Origin: Massospora cicadina
Lineage: Eukaryota; Entomophthoromycota; Entomophthoromycetes; Entomophthorales; Entomophthoraceae
Direction: 5' to 3'
DNA: 64,000 nt
NCBI GenBank assembly: GCA_022478985.1
Contig: JAKSZP010006684.1
Coordinates: forward strand, 124,001-188,000
Part shown: positions 1 through 10,865 of the stretch, in pieces
Layout: each line of letters opens with the position of its first letter
Numbering within the stretch: the first letter of the stretch is position 1
The notes under the pieces: model-generated
Told to the model about the DNA's origin: nothing
Databases searched by the model: none
Seen by the model: only the letters and a program-made list of their open reading frames with translations
Position numbers and translations under genes: made by a program

Positions 1-1600
1 GGTTCTTGACGCCAACCTCACTCAAACCCAAGTGGTGCCCCATTGCTTCCTGGTGCTCCCCTGGAGCAACATGCGTTTTGGCCTTAGAATCGACTATGGG
101 AAACTTTTCTCCTACCATGACCGAGCCATTATCAAAATGGCTCAGGTGGTGATGTGTCCCACCACATTTATGGACTTTCACCCTATAAGGGGTATTTTGA
201 TCTTGGCTTCATTCTGTGAAGCTGATGCCGCCACTGCGGCAACTGTGCCCCTGGTTTTCAGGGTACCCCTCTCCCCACAATTTGGACCCAGCTCACAGCG
301 GATACCATTTTGATGGTTCAGCTCGCTGGTTTGCCCACTCACTTTCCCCCTAAGGTGCTCCACCAGGAGCTGATGGAAGGTTTGGAAGCCTATGGCTCCA
401 ACTCCATCTTGCAATTTGTGGTCCCAAATGGGGGCACACGCCTCTCTGGGCCTCAGGCTTAACCACAATCAGCCCTGAATCAATTAAAAATGATATTTTG
501 TTTCTTCCTCATGCCATTATCCTCTCTGCCCCTTGCCATCCATTCTGGGCCCATGTTGAGGGTGGACAGACGATCTGTCCATCCTTTTTTGAGTTGGACC
601 ACTTAAAATGCAAGTATATTCCCTAGCTGCTTCCAACATTGCTGATTTTTTTGTCTGCCAGCCTCCAATCTACCATTCACCCTGTGCCAGCTTCGGTATG
701 GGGGTACAATCCTACCTTCCCCTCCACCAAAGCCTGATGCTGCAGCTGCACCTGCAGCCACCATTCAGCCTCCTCCTCGCCACAGTGCCACAAATGCTCC
801 CTCCAATCATCCATAGGATTTGACCTCAGTTCAATCCCATGCATCCCCCAACGAATCAACCAAACCTCAACCATACGCCAACTCCCCAATTTAATCCAAC
901 CAGAACCCATGAGAGTTATTGGCTGAAATCAACAAATCAGGTTATATTTAAGAACCATCTCTGCAAATTGAGCGGTTCTGTAATGCAGAATGGGATGCAA
1001 ATTCCCCCTTGTTTATATGTCCCACAGCCAAAATTCAAATCATTCTACAGTGTCCACCAGCTTGCAGTAGAAGCAGCTGCCACATCAGATTGTCGTCCCT
1101 TCTGCAAAGCTGTCGCTAAATCAGTGATGATGCTCACAGGAGGTATTCCACCTCCTGTTATCCCTATAAATCTCACCCCAAAAAGTAAAATTACAATGAA
1201 TCAACTTGCACAAAAATGTCAACGACGCTATCCAGAACGTGGTAACTGTAGCATGAAATACTAAAGCTAAGATTACCCAAACCAATATTGCCACATTCAT
1301 TAAACTACCAGACGCACACATTGAAGCCAAAAAAGGTTTAGCCAAATATATCACAGCCATTTTTGTAGCAGGAAATTTTCAGTAAATACCAATCATTAGT
1401 GATATTGAACTACATGCCGCTGATGACCTGACGCCTTTCTGTCTGCCTTGACACATACCCTAATCTGGAAAGAGGAAGCCGCTGCTGAAGATGGGCCCCC
1501 CAATCCCCCTCCCCTTCCGCCATGGAGGGATAAGCAGTCTCCGCTGCCCACCTGGTTGGTTGTTTCATTCAGTGTGTTTCATTCAATCCGCTCATTTGGG
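1..1600 (+). other. Decayed coding-like DNA, not recognised
   Basis: No domain was recognised here. Several frames on the + strand look formerly coding: one stretch at 32-313 and another frame at about 300-460 rich in Leu, Pro and Gly, then a Pro/Ala-rich run at about 720-800 and a further open stretch at 839-1264. All are cut by stops, and the reading frame changes repeatedly. CpG is sparse, as in the retroelements to the right. It may be the left end of T1 or part of its 5' LTR, whose relatives in this window are about 1.6 kb long. No terminal repeat start was found. Confidence 0.3.
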
Positions 1601-1894
1601 CGTTTTGTTTGAATCTTTTAGTTAAGTTTTCTCTAGCTTTAGTTTTTAGTCGGTAATGCCCATCCCCTGGTCAGCTTGCCTTGGTTAAATAAAAATACAC
1701 TCACTTTGTGACATAGTCTTCTACTGTTAGTCTGACATATCAGTTTTATTGAGCATTTAAGCTTGCCATTGCTGAATGGAGCCCAGCTCACCAATTCCTG
1801 ACTGTTAGTATAACAACCACAGTGACCATTATAGGATGGTGGTTCCTCCTGTTCCCTCTGATAAAGTGGCCAATCAAATCTGGAAGCCATGACA
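1600..1894 (+). repeat. Possible end of the T1 5' LTR
   Basis: The stretch around 1780-1890 resembles the downstream part of the solo LTR at 14360-16000 read on its - strand: both have 'ATTGCTGAATGG' followed by a GGTGG-rich block. It ends in CCATGACA, the same terminus that LTR shows. A polyadenylation-like AATAAA lies at about 1688. If correct, T1's internal region begins near 1895. The upstream end of the LTR was not located, and no primer-binding complement was found. Confidence 0.35.
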
Positions 1895-2790
1895 AAACTC
1901 TAGGTGCGCTTCTCCGCCAAAAGTACTAAAAACCTCAGCTCCCTTTAGCGCCCAATAGAGCGTAACGACTCACTGGAAGGGGATGCTCACCGCTGGTTAA
2001 GGGGGTGCTCTGCTCCACAGTCAAAATAGGGAACCCTACCCCGATACTTGTGTTAATCACCTCAGCGGTCAGGACCCTGAGTTGAGACCCTCGCGCATAT
2101 TCCATTTTTTCACCCTGTGTAAGGCATCTGCTGACCTAGTTTTTCCTCATTGAAGCCTTTGCCATGCTAGCACCCTCAGTACCAGTCCCACCCAGGATCG
2201 CTTTCTCCACTTTATAAGCCAAAAGGACCCACCCTCTGCCTCCCACCCATCCTGGGACCCTCTCCCAGTGTCCTTAGACGTCACTTTCTTGAGGGACCGC
2301 TCTATTAGAGCCAGACTCTTCCACAAGCCTACTATAGGTGTTGCTGCTTTCACTGCACAACAGGTTGCCCCTCCTCCCTCAGTTAATGGCTAAGGACAGG
2401 AGTAACGCCACAAGCTCTCACGTCCATATGCTTACCTGCTATTGTCACCATGGATGCCCTACTCCAGGAAATCTACGTCTGGCCGCGTCCATATCTAAAC
2501 ACTACCCAAAAGCCCTTCTCACCTGGCACCATGATCCCTGAGCTGAGCGTGTCCACATCAATGTCACCCTTTCTGAACCCACCCTTTCCTCCAAAGGGGG
2601 AGGCAAGTAAACTTGTGAAGCACTAACTCCCCATCTGGGGTGATGAGGAGACAACTCTTGCACTAAATGATCAGCTTATCCCCACGCCATCCATTTCCCT
2701 CTCTTTATTATGGGCCATGCTCCACCTCTGCCGCTGCCTCCCTTGCTCTTCCCAATAAAGAAGATCATGCCTATCTTTTTTCATGATAAT
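1895..2790 (+). other. T1 leader/gag region, decayed
   Basis: This stretch lies between the presumed 5' LTR end and the protease remnant, where gag is expected. A Pro/Leu/Ser-rich frame can be followed at about 2140-2560, but no zinc knuckle (CCHC) or capsid motif was recognised and frames are broken. Position is the only reason to call it gag. Confidence 0.3.
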
Positions 2791-3075
2791 TTCCGCTCAG
2801 AGTCAAGTGAGATCACTGTACAGGCTCTTAGATGAAGTAGCTTCAGGTAACTTCTTTGACCTCATTGTAGCGTGATCCTTAGATTTGGTAAGAGGGAAAC
2901 TTCATCCATACTAGGCACCTTATGAAAGCCACTGAATTGCCACCTCATCTGATGCCCAATATAATTTAAGTTCACAACTTTGTGTTTTTCGATTGTTTAT
3001 GGCAGTACAGGATCTGCTATATTCTGTGATTATGGGAGTGGGCTGATGGTGCTGTCAGTGGGTTAGGATCAACCT
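2790..3075 (+). pseudogene. T1 retroviral-type aspartic protease remnant
   Basis: In broken frames this matches the T2 and T3 proteases: a block equivalent to 'VDTGAAGNFM' is present as 'DEVASGNFF', so the catalytic DTG is lost. About 60 codons later comes the conserved tail '..FRLFMAVQDLLYSVIMGVG', equivalent to T2 '..FCDWLSAILNLLFPVIL'. It sits directly upstream of the reverse transcriptase as expected in pol. It cannot be active. Confidence 0.5.
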
Positions 3076-3259
3076 GAGGATCAACTCTTTTTTCTTTTAA
3101 AAATCACAAGCTGATTGGAGAGTTTCCGTTTCTAAATACTCTACCCTTGGTCTCTCGCTCAGCTTAATTTTTCCCCCTGACCCTGCAATAATAGACCTCC
3201 CCTCATACTTTTTTCCATCCTTGCTCCTTACATGGATGTTTTTGAAATGTCTCTGGCTG

Positions 3260-5260
3260 CAAAGCTTACACCGCACACTAAGTATGATTTGTCACTTCAG
3301 CTGTCAGTGGGCCTCGTTAGGATTAACAATCCACTCTACCCATACATAGAAGAGGAGGACAAGGCCCTGAGGATTTAGTTGAATGATAATTTGGAGAAGG
3401 GTTAAATAATTAAGAAAATTTCTCCTGTTGATTCTCATATAGTTTACTCCAGGAAGTCAGATGGGTCTCTGTGCTCATATTTTGATTACGGTCACCTGAA
3501 CAAAACTATGGTATCTAATCCATACCTTGCCTTTGGAGCAGTCTATTACCTATGTCAAGAACGTTTCTGTTACGCTCCAGTTCCATTAGAGGCGGGAGTG
3601 AGAGACCACCCCTGATACGGAATACAACGCTTAATAGAAGGTAACAAAGCACTACCCATAATGAAGGGCACATAAAGCCCCAAGCAAGGAAGGCACATAT
3701 TTGACTAAATTGGACCTGGTAGAGATTGGCAAACAAAGCTAAAACATGTGCATATAAAATACTAGAACAAATGTAGTCTTTAATAAACCAAATGGCAAAA
3801 GAGGAAAGTTGGTCTTGCAAAAACATAACTAAACACTGTGAGGAGAGCTGTCAATTGTTGGAAGTGGTGCTAAGCCTAAGTGAATCAATAGGCGCACACT
3901 ACAATCAGCTAGGATTCTGTAACTCAAGTTTGTCCAAACTCCATTTATAGATTTAAATTAACTCGTCCTGACCTAGCAATTTTATAAATAAAACGAGCTT
4001 TGGATTCCTTTTTCTCCAGTAACCGTAATTAACTGTCCAAGTTGAGAATGTAGGTGATGCGTTTTGACTCCTGGGCTGTAACACCAGGCCAAGCATCACG
4101 CACAACCCCAGAACCAACCTGGGAATATTTCGCTTGTACCCAGCATTGGTCTAGGGTAATTTTTAAGTATTAAAGTAATTCAGCTTGACCTTTTTAGACT
4201 TCTGCCGTTCAGCCTTGTCCTTACAGTCTATCTTATCAATTATGTCATGTGCCATGACAACCCAGGTTATTTCCAAGTCATGCATATTTCTAAGATAATC
4301 TGGTCAACGCTTTTAACCAGGTAAGGGTGCCAAGGGGTTAGGAGTGGCTTACAGACTTCTGCACCAGGCGAGGGTTCTTTCAGTTTATGGCGATGCCTTT
4401 TTGTTAAAGAGTACCCTATCCACCTTCCAGAATATCATTGATGATGTGCTGTTAAATCTGCGCTTTTTTTGTGTTATAGAATATATTGATGATACCTTAA
4501 TCTATTCCTCTACCCTTAGACAATACGCCAAAGACCTGGAATCCGTGGTGGCAGCCCTCCACAAGGCGGGACTCTTTGTAAAGCCCACTAACTATAAATT
4601 CTTTACAATGAGGTGAGCTTTCTAGGCAACTTAATCTTGAAGTATGGCTATGAGTTTCCCACTGCAAGCTAGAGGCCATCCAACCATGGTCCACCCCATC
4701 CACCCAAAAGCAACATGTGGTTTCCTTGGCAAAATCACCTTCTTGAAGAAGTTTTTACAGCCCTAACCAAGCTGGCGGTACCTCTTCACACACCTACGGG
4801 GAAGAATGTTCCTTTCAAGTGGTCTCCTGAATCTCAACAGATCTTTGAGGCCATCAAAGAGGTCTTCTTTATGGTCCTTGTCCTCCTCCACGTGGACAAC
4901 TCTAAACCCTTTGTGGTATCCTGCAAAGTCTCCTTGGTGGCACTGGGTGCAGTGCTGCTATAAGAGCATGAGAGATTCAAACATCCTGTGGCCTATTTTT
5001 CCTGCAAGTTACCTCTACTGAACAGGCTTGACCCATCTATTATAAGGAGTTGGTGGCAAAGGTTTTGTCACTCACTCAGTGGCATTTTCTCTTGCTGGGT
5101 GCACAGCATAGAATTGTTGTCTGAACAGACCACGAAGCCCTGCTATACTAACATAAACCTCAGGCTGGGTCACTGCAAACCCCACACCTATCAGGACCTT
5201 TGGGGTTCTACTTCAAGTACAAACTACTAAAACCCCTTAATGACTTGCCTGATATGCTAA
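3260..5260 (+). pseudogene. T1 reverse transcriptase and RNase H, split
   Basis: The RT begins near 3300 with 'NPLYPYIEEEDKAL' and the fingers block 'SYFDYGHLNK', is interrupted at 3552, and resumes at 4265 with a block equivalent to 'QEWLTAIWTKRG'. The active-site strand reads 'YIDDTL' near 4490, so the catalytic YIDD survives. The connection region contains 'FKWSPESQQIFEAIK' (about 4815-4860), followed by an RNase H frame to about 5230 with stops. The break at 3552 is exactly the solo LTR insertion, not decay. Stops elsewhere make it non-functional. Confidence 0.75.
3553..4259 (-). repeat. Solo LTR (T4/T7 family) inside T1 RT
   Basis: It starts TGTCAAGAACG and ends CATGACA, and is flanked by ACCTA (3548-3552) and ACCCA (4260-4264), a 4/5 target duplication. 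The start aligns with the T4 LTR (TGTCAAGAGAGTGTC), and the end with the T4 and T7 LTRs, including 'CCCAGCATTGGTCTAGGGTA'. T1's RT reading continues on the other side. It marks a T4/T7-family insertion that later lost its internal part by LTR-LTR recombination. Confidence 0.8.
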
Positions 5261-5559
5261 GTCAAAACCCCTCTAAGTCACTAAATGGTAGGCAGGACCC
5301 ACTGGAGCTCATCAAAATGGTACCCTCCTCCCAGATCCTCTCTATGGTCCTCCCTAAGTGTTTTTCGCCATTCTGGCCCCAGATGCCCAACCCTTTATCT
5401 GTGTCCTTGTAGCCCAAACTTGCTTCCTGAAAGGTATTTGAGCTATATGAGGATCTAGAGTGCAAGCTCCAGAAGAAGACCTTATATTCACTAAAGGATG
5501 AGACAATCTGGTTTTGTAAATGGGTTTGGGTCCCCCTCTCTGCACTTCTGGGCCATTTA

Positions 5560-6346
5560 ATAACACCATTTTCCCTCAGCAGTAGGCCACCCCAGTACCA
5601 AGAAGTGTTCAGACCTTAGCAAGAGAACCTATACCTGTTTGGGTCCTTCAAGGATGTCCTAGCTTGGATTGCCTGTTGCATCACTTGCATGCATCAAAGT
5701 CAAGCTGCTCAAGCAAAAAGAGGTTGCTACATCCTCTGCAACAGGTTGAGGGCTTATGGACCTCAGTCTCAGTTAACTTTATTGTAAAGATCCCCCTCAT
5801 GTTGCTCTTATGCTATCATGATAGTCATTGACTAATTTTTAAGTTTGCTCTTGTAATCCCCTGCTAATTATCCATAAATGCAGTGGATATCACATTCCTG
5901 TTTGCCGACCACATGTTTACCATTTTGGTCTCCCCAAGGAGATAATGAGTGACAGGGGCCCCAGTTCACTGCCCAGTTTTTGGAAGAGTTGTTGATCCTT
6001 CTCAGCGTCAAGCCCTGCAGGTTCACTGACTATCACCTCCATTCTGATGGCAAGGCTGAGAAGGTGAACCAGTTACTGAGGTAGTACCTGAATTGCTATA
6101 TGACTGCCTCTCAAAAAACCTGGGCTGAGGACCTGCCCATGGAGAGGTTTTCAAGCAATAATGCCACACACACCTCAACCGAATTCTCCCCCTTTAAAGC
6201 CACCCTAGTTTATAATCCTCCTTCCAAACTAGCCCCTGTCTCTCCTCAACAGTCCCAGCAGCAGAGGACCACATAAACTCAATCCGTGAGAACAGTGCCT
6301 AGTCCATGAACACTTTGCAAAAGACTCAAGGGCTACAAGTAATTTG
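5560..6346 (+). pseudogene. T1 integrase, left part
   Basis: The zinc-binding end is visible as 'CCITC' near 5680, followed by a catalytic-core frame containing 'DGKAEKVNQLL' near 6047 (the equivalent of DGQTERVN with the catalytic Glu) and then 'WAEDLPMERFSSNNATHTS'. The reading stops at 6346, where T2 begins, and continues at 12412 with the tail equivalent to 'YKQFSDWK'. Stops and frame changes are frequent. Confidence 0.65.
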
Positions 6347-6420
6347 TGTAAGTCCAATGGAACGTCCCCTGTGCATAAATCGGTCACTATTCCCGTTTCC
6401 AAGCAAAAAGGGTTTATAGA

Positions 6421-6848
6421 GGGTGGCCATGCCCCTTGTCACCCAGGGTGACCTCTCCCACATTATAGATGAGCGTTGGGTATTGGCCTTCCCTCTCTGA
6501 ACCCCTCCCCCAGTACCTTTGCTTACCATGGCTGAACTCGTTAGACAGATTATGGAAATTAGTGCTGAGATCACCAAATTAAAATCAATCACTCCAAAAG
6601 TGATGGAAATTAAGCCTGACAATTGGAATCCACATAGCCAAAGAAGGATGAAGATTGAGTTATTGTCCAGAATTACTGAAGGTTTTGATTTTCCAAGCAG
6701 TGTGATTGTTAAAATTAACCCCCTCTCAAAATCATCATGGATGATCCCTGACATGCAGGTAGTAGCATCAGACACCATTGACAATAGTTTGAAGCTCCCT
6801 TCCAGTAAATTGGGAGTTTCGGCTGACACAATGCTTTTGACTGAATGA
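6421..6848 (+). pseudogene. LTR U3-encoded conserved peptide
   Basis: The frame starting near 6430 reads 'MPLVTQGDLSHIIDERWV' and, after a stop, continues from 6519 with 'MAELVRQIMEISAEITKLK' to 6848. The 3' LTR copy (11275-11742, 155 codons) keeps the two halves in one ORF. The same 'D.xHxVDERWVxA' core recurs in LTRs of T1, T3, T4, T7 and two solo LTRs. Function unknown. No similarity to a known domain was recognised. Confidence 0.6.
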
Positions 6849-7160
6849 ATGGCCCAGCGACTGGGCATGGGCGGGTTGGGCATCCTGAACCTGTTCCCAA
6901 CCAATTAGGACCGCCCCTATGTGGGGTGGCCTTGGGGGATTCCTGCTGCTTGTCAGGCCAGATGCTGTTGCGCTAATCATTGGAAATGCAGTCAAGCTTC
7001 AGTTTGGGCATTTGAGGTTGGACTGAAAGTGACTTGGCCTACCACTGAATCCTTTGATGTCAGTTCCCATTGAGCTTATCTGCTTCATTCCCAAATAATT
7101 TGCCAGTTAGGTCAAACTTTAGGAACCCAATCCCAGCTTCTTTCCTCATCAATTGATCAC

Positions 7161-7204
7161 TATTTAATCAGTTGCATCGCACTGAAAAAATGGTTGGTCA
7201 ATTA
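7161..7204 (+). promoter_or_regulatory. T2 TATA box and predicted start/self-primer
   Basis: TATTTAA at 7161-7167 lies 33 nt upstream of TTGGTCAATTA (7194-7204). The latter is a perfect 11-nt reverse complement of the primer-binding site at 7505-7515. In the fission-yeast element Tf1 the first 11 nt of the mRNA prime reverse transcription, so 7194 is the inferred transcript start. The same TATA spacing is found in T3, T7 and the solo LTR at 30964-32082. Confidence 0.75.
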
Positions 7205-7253
7205 CTCTTTGTTTAAATTTTCCATTAAAAACCTTTCCCAAAATTTTGTCTCA

Positions 7254-7644
7254 ATGTTGAAAAATAAACTGCCCTTCCCACCAACATTTACACACCCCTC
7301 GGGGTTAATGTCTGTAGTCATCTGGTATTTTATTATGTGCCTGTACGAGATTCTGGCTCACTTAGCTGCTATTGGCAAAACTCCTTTCTAATTTCAAATC
7401 CGTTGTACCAGCAGCAGTGCCTTTGGCATTCTATTTTGCCATCTGGGTGCTCTGGCATCTGGGCTGGCAGGCTGGTCTAATTCTAACTTGCTGTCTGCCT
7501 GACATAATTGACCAATTAATATTCCTAACCATTTCTGCCTTTCTCATAGATATTGACGTAGCAATGGTCCCTTCTTTTCAGCTGAACCAGGTTATAAAGA
7601 AAATTTTCCCTGTCCATGGTAGCCTAGTTTCACTCAAAATGTAA
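7254..7644 (+). pseudogene. LTR leader ORF, hydrophobic (membrane type)
   Basis: The ATG at 7254, 60 nt after the predicted transcript start, opens a frame 'MLKNKLPFPPTF' followed by a hydrophobic segment 'VVIWYFIMCLYEIL'. It stops at 7389. The continuation lies in another frame (7372-7644) with 'AVPLAFYFAIWVLWHLGW' and runs through the LTR end and primer-binding site into the internal region. The solo LTR copy (31833-32105) keeps all of this in a single 90-codon ORF, so the break here is a later frameshift. The role is unknown. It could be an accessory membrane protein or a membrane-anchored Gag leader. Confidence 0.55.
7505..7515 (+). promoter_or_regulatory. T2 primer-binding site (self-primer type)
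   Basis: TAATTGACCAA directly abuts the LTR end. It does not start with TGG as a tRNA-primed site would. It is the exact reverse complement of 7194-7204. Confidence 0.75.
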
Positions 7645-7829
7645 AATCCACACCCCATAGTTGCCGCAGCTATTATGCCCATGTCAGTAGGATCTAACAA
7701 TCTGACTTGCAACGAACTTACTTCCCCTATGAACCTAGCGGTTCCCCTGACCCCACTACCATCTCTTCGGTATCACTAAAATCATCCACAACTACCAATA
7801 GAGAGAACTTCGCTTAATTCTTATTACCC

Positions 7830-8105
7830 ATGAAGATTAGTGTTGGATCTCATCAAGTCTCCATTGAGGCTTTGGTGGATACCAGAGCTGCGGGCAATTT
7901 TATGAGTGTTGAACTGTCTCAACAATTGGAACTTGACCTGGATATAGGTCCTTTGGTGTCAGTTGCATCGTCAGCCTCCCAAACCTCATACCTAGTTCTC
8001 TGTCCAGTTACATTCTCAATACACCAGTTAAGCTTCTGTGATTGGCTATCAGCAATTCTCAACTTGCTGTTCCCAGTTATCTTAAGAGTAGGATGGTGGC
8101 GTTAA
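7830..8105 (+). pseudogene. T2 aspartic protease
   Basis: The frame contains 'ALVDTRAAGNFMSVEL' near residues 15-30, the retropepsin active-site block. The catalytic DTG has become DTR, so activity is unlikely. The tail 'FPVILRVGWW' near residue 85 matches the conserved 'ILGVEWW' junction that precedes RT in T4 and T7. Part of the pol polyprotein that would cut Gag-Pol into mature enzymes. Confidence 0.75.
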
Positions 8106-8303
8106 CAACATGTTAAGATTAATCTAGAGTCAAATATGTTGTCTTTTGCCAATTATCAAACTGAGAGTGAATTTCCTTTAGTCAATACTCTTAAGGAAGA
8201 CCAAGGTCGTAGCTCCATAAGTTCACTCATTTCCCCTTTGGGCCTTCCATCTGATTTTCCCAAAGAATTGATGTGCTACAGGAGTATTTTTGATTCTTAG
8301 AAG

Positions 8304-9170
8304 GTGGACAATCTTCCTCCTCACACCAAATTTGACTGTGGATTCTGTACAATTGTACAGTTGGTGAATATCAACTGCCCGTTGTATCCCCACACAGCGG
8401 AGGAGGAGGTTGCACTCAACACTTGGTTAGATGATATGCATAAAAAAGGGTGGCTGTTTAAAGAGACATCGCCAGTCACATCCCCCATTGTCTTTTCCAA
8501 AAAAGCTGATAATTTCCGTCCCTGTGTGGATTATGGCCACTTAAACAAAGTTACAGTTCACGATCCCTGCCACCTGTTCCTGGAGCAGATGATCACCCAA
8601 GCAATTGCCAAATCTTGGGTGTTCTCTAAATTGGATCTTGTCAATGCCTTCAATCAGATTCAGATAATGGAAGGGCAAGAATGGCTAACAGCAATCTGGA
8701 CGAAGAGAGGCATTTTCCAATTCCGTGTGATGCCCTTTGGCCTGAAGAATGCCCCCGCTACGTTTCACCAGATGATTGACAGCATACTGGGCAATCTCCA
8801 GTTCACTTGCGCAGTTGCATATATCGATGAAATTCTGTCTCACTCCCTGACTCCTGAATAACATGCTATTGACTTGGAAGAGGTCGTGGCTGCCTTGCAC
8901 AAGGCGGGCTTGTTTGTCAAGCCTTCCAAATGTGAGTTCTATAAAGACAAAGTTACCTTTCTTGAGAACCTCATTCTTAAGGATGGCTACGTGATTCCCC
9001 CTAATAAGTTGGATGCTATACGGGAATGGCCTACCCCAACTACCCAGAAACTATTACGGAGCTCCTTGGGAACCATTATTTTCCTCAAAAAAATTTTCCA
9101 GCTCTCCCAGTTGTCAGCCCCGCTCCATCCCCTCACTGGCATGAATGTAACTTTTTGTTGGACGCCCTAA
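8304..9170 (+). pseudogene. T2 reverse transcriptase
   Basis: Two frames (8304-8861 and 8874-9170) separated by one stop. Visible blocks are 'FRPCVDYGHLNKVT' (fingers), 'SKLDLVNAFNQIQI' (first catalytic Asp present), 'VMPFGLKNAPATFHQM', and 'AYIDEILS' at about 8817-8837, where the second Asp of YIDD is Glu. Thumb and connection follow with 'KPSKCEFYKDKVTFL' and 'LRSSLGTIIF'. It copies element RNA to DNA in the active family. This copy has lost a catalytic residue. Confidence 0.85.
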
Positions 9171-9356
9171 ATGCCAGCAGGCGTTTGAGTCAATCAAAGA
9201 AGTGTTTTTATCCCCTCCTATCCTGAAACACGCAGATCCTGCTAAACCATATTTCATCGCATGGGATTCTATTTGGTAGTAGTGGGGGCAGTGCTGCTTC
9301 AAGAGCATGAGGGCTTGTAGCACCCAGTCACCTATTTTTACCAAAAATTTACATCT

Positions 9357-9764
9357 ATGGAGAAATCCTGGGCCATTTACAATAAGGAGTTGGCAGCTGT
9401 AGCATGGACACTAACTCATTGGCGGTACCTGCTACAGGGTGCTCAGCATGAGTTAACTGTTTGCATGGATCAACAAGCTCTCTTATATTTTCGAAAACCC
9501 CAAAAATTGGTGCATTGGCAAGCTCAAATCTATCAGGACTTGTGCAGTTTCAATTGTAAATACAAATTCATAAAAGGTGCACTTAATGTACTTCCCAATT
9601 TTCTCAGCTGCAACCCCGCCCACTGTCCCACGGATTTGGAGGAAGCAGATCTCATTACAGTGATTTCTGCTGCTCAAATTTTGTCAAACGTTCCTTCTGT
9701 CATCTCCTTTGCCGCCCTTGCTCCCAACGCCCCACTTGTTCTCAGGTCTCAGCTGGCCAAATGA
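9357..9764 (+). pseudogene. T2 RNase H
   Basis: The frame has 'SWAIYNKELAAVAWTLTHWRYLL'-type sequence (catalytic Glu block), then 'ELTVCMDQQALLYF' (the usual TDH is MDQ, keeping the Asp), and 'ALNVLPNFLS' near the end, where the last catalytic Asp of 'xADxLSR' is Asn. The first Asp lies upstream in a damaged stretch (9240-9300). It would degrade the RNA strand of the RNA:DNA hybrid. Inactive here. Confidence 0.75.
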
Positions 9765-9955
9765 CCTTCCCCAAATGGAGGAGTTATTTGAGCAATTGTT
9801 CCTCCAAAATCATAAAAACTCTCTGTACTCTTTGGTGGAGGGCCTCATTTATTTTGGTCTCAAATTTTGGTTCCCCCTGTTTTCAGATCTGAGGTATTCC
9901 GCATGCATCATGACCCCCCACAATCGGCCATCTGGACAATAAGAAATGCATTGAC

Positions 9956-10865
9956 TTGATCAAGTGGACCTATAACTTGGAAGGTTTAGTTAAAGAAGTT
10001 CTGGTCTGGACCACCAATTGCATTACTTGTGCTCGGGCTAAGTCAGACTGTTTGGGTAGAAATGGGCTTCTACACCCCTTACAACAGGCGAAGGGTCCAT
10101 GGACATTGGTGTCCGTGGATTTTATCATCGAACTCCCTTGCTCTAATGGGTTTACAGTGTTGATGGTGGTGGTGGATCATTTCACTGATTTCCTTTATTC
10201 CCTGCGCTTCTGTGATTATGTCAGAGGAAACCGCTTGTCTCTTTGTAACCATGTGTTTTTAATGTTTGGTCTCCTGCATGAGATCATCTGCGAACATAGT
10301 CCACAATTTACAGAGCAGTTCTGGAGTGAAATCTTATCAATTTTAAAAATCTACCTCTGTCACTCCACAGCGTATCATCCCCAGTCTGATGGGCAGACTG
10401 AGCGAGTTAACCAAGTCTTTGAACAGTATCTGCGTTGCTATGCTGCAGCTGCACAGGACACCTGGGCTAACGACCTTCCCCTCACCAATTTGCCTACAAA
10501 AATGGAACACATGCTTCCACAGAGTTTTCCCCTTATGAAGCGACATTAGTATATAACCCTTCCTTTTCAGTCGGACCCTGCTTGCGTCCTGAGGTCCACG
10601 CTGCCGTGGATCATGCTGAGCATATTAGGTCTACTAAATCCTTAGTGTGGGAACACCTCACCAAGGCTATCAAAGACTACAAGCAGTTCTCGGATTGGTA
10701 GATGCTCCTGGGTCATGACATATCAGTTGGTTCTTATGTTATGCTTGACACATGCCATTTGAGAATGCAAGTACCCTCCTGAAAGTTTGCAAGTAAGTGT
10801 TCGGGTCCCCACTTGGTGGAGGAAGACTTGGGTAATGGCGCGTTCCAGTTAAAACTGCCAGCCCA
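9956..10865 (+). pseudogene. T2 integrase
   Basis: The zinc-binding part ends 'CITCARAKS' near residue 24. The core starts with 'SVDFIIELPCSNGF' (first catalytic Asp), has 'ICEHSPQFTEQFW', where the usual 'SDRG' Asp is changed, and 'DGQTERVNQVFEQYL' with the Glu near residue 145. The frame breaks after 10549. The C-terminal 'GPHLVEEDLGNGAFQLKLP' block (10806-10860, the GPY/F region) is readable in another frame. It leads directly into the chromodomain. Confidence 0.8.

Larger units (their letters stand above)
6347..7504 (+). repeat. T2 5' LTR (1158 bp)
   Basis: It begins TGTAAGTCCA and ends GCCTGACA, and is nearly co-linear with 11251-12406 over its whole length. Both copies carry an ORF in the U3 part (MAELVRQIMEI.. 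at 6528) and a hydrophobic ORF in the downstream part. The abrupt loss of similarity after GCCTG(A/G)CA fixes the right boundary. A third, solo copy is at 30964-32082. Confidence 0.9.
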
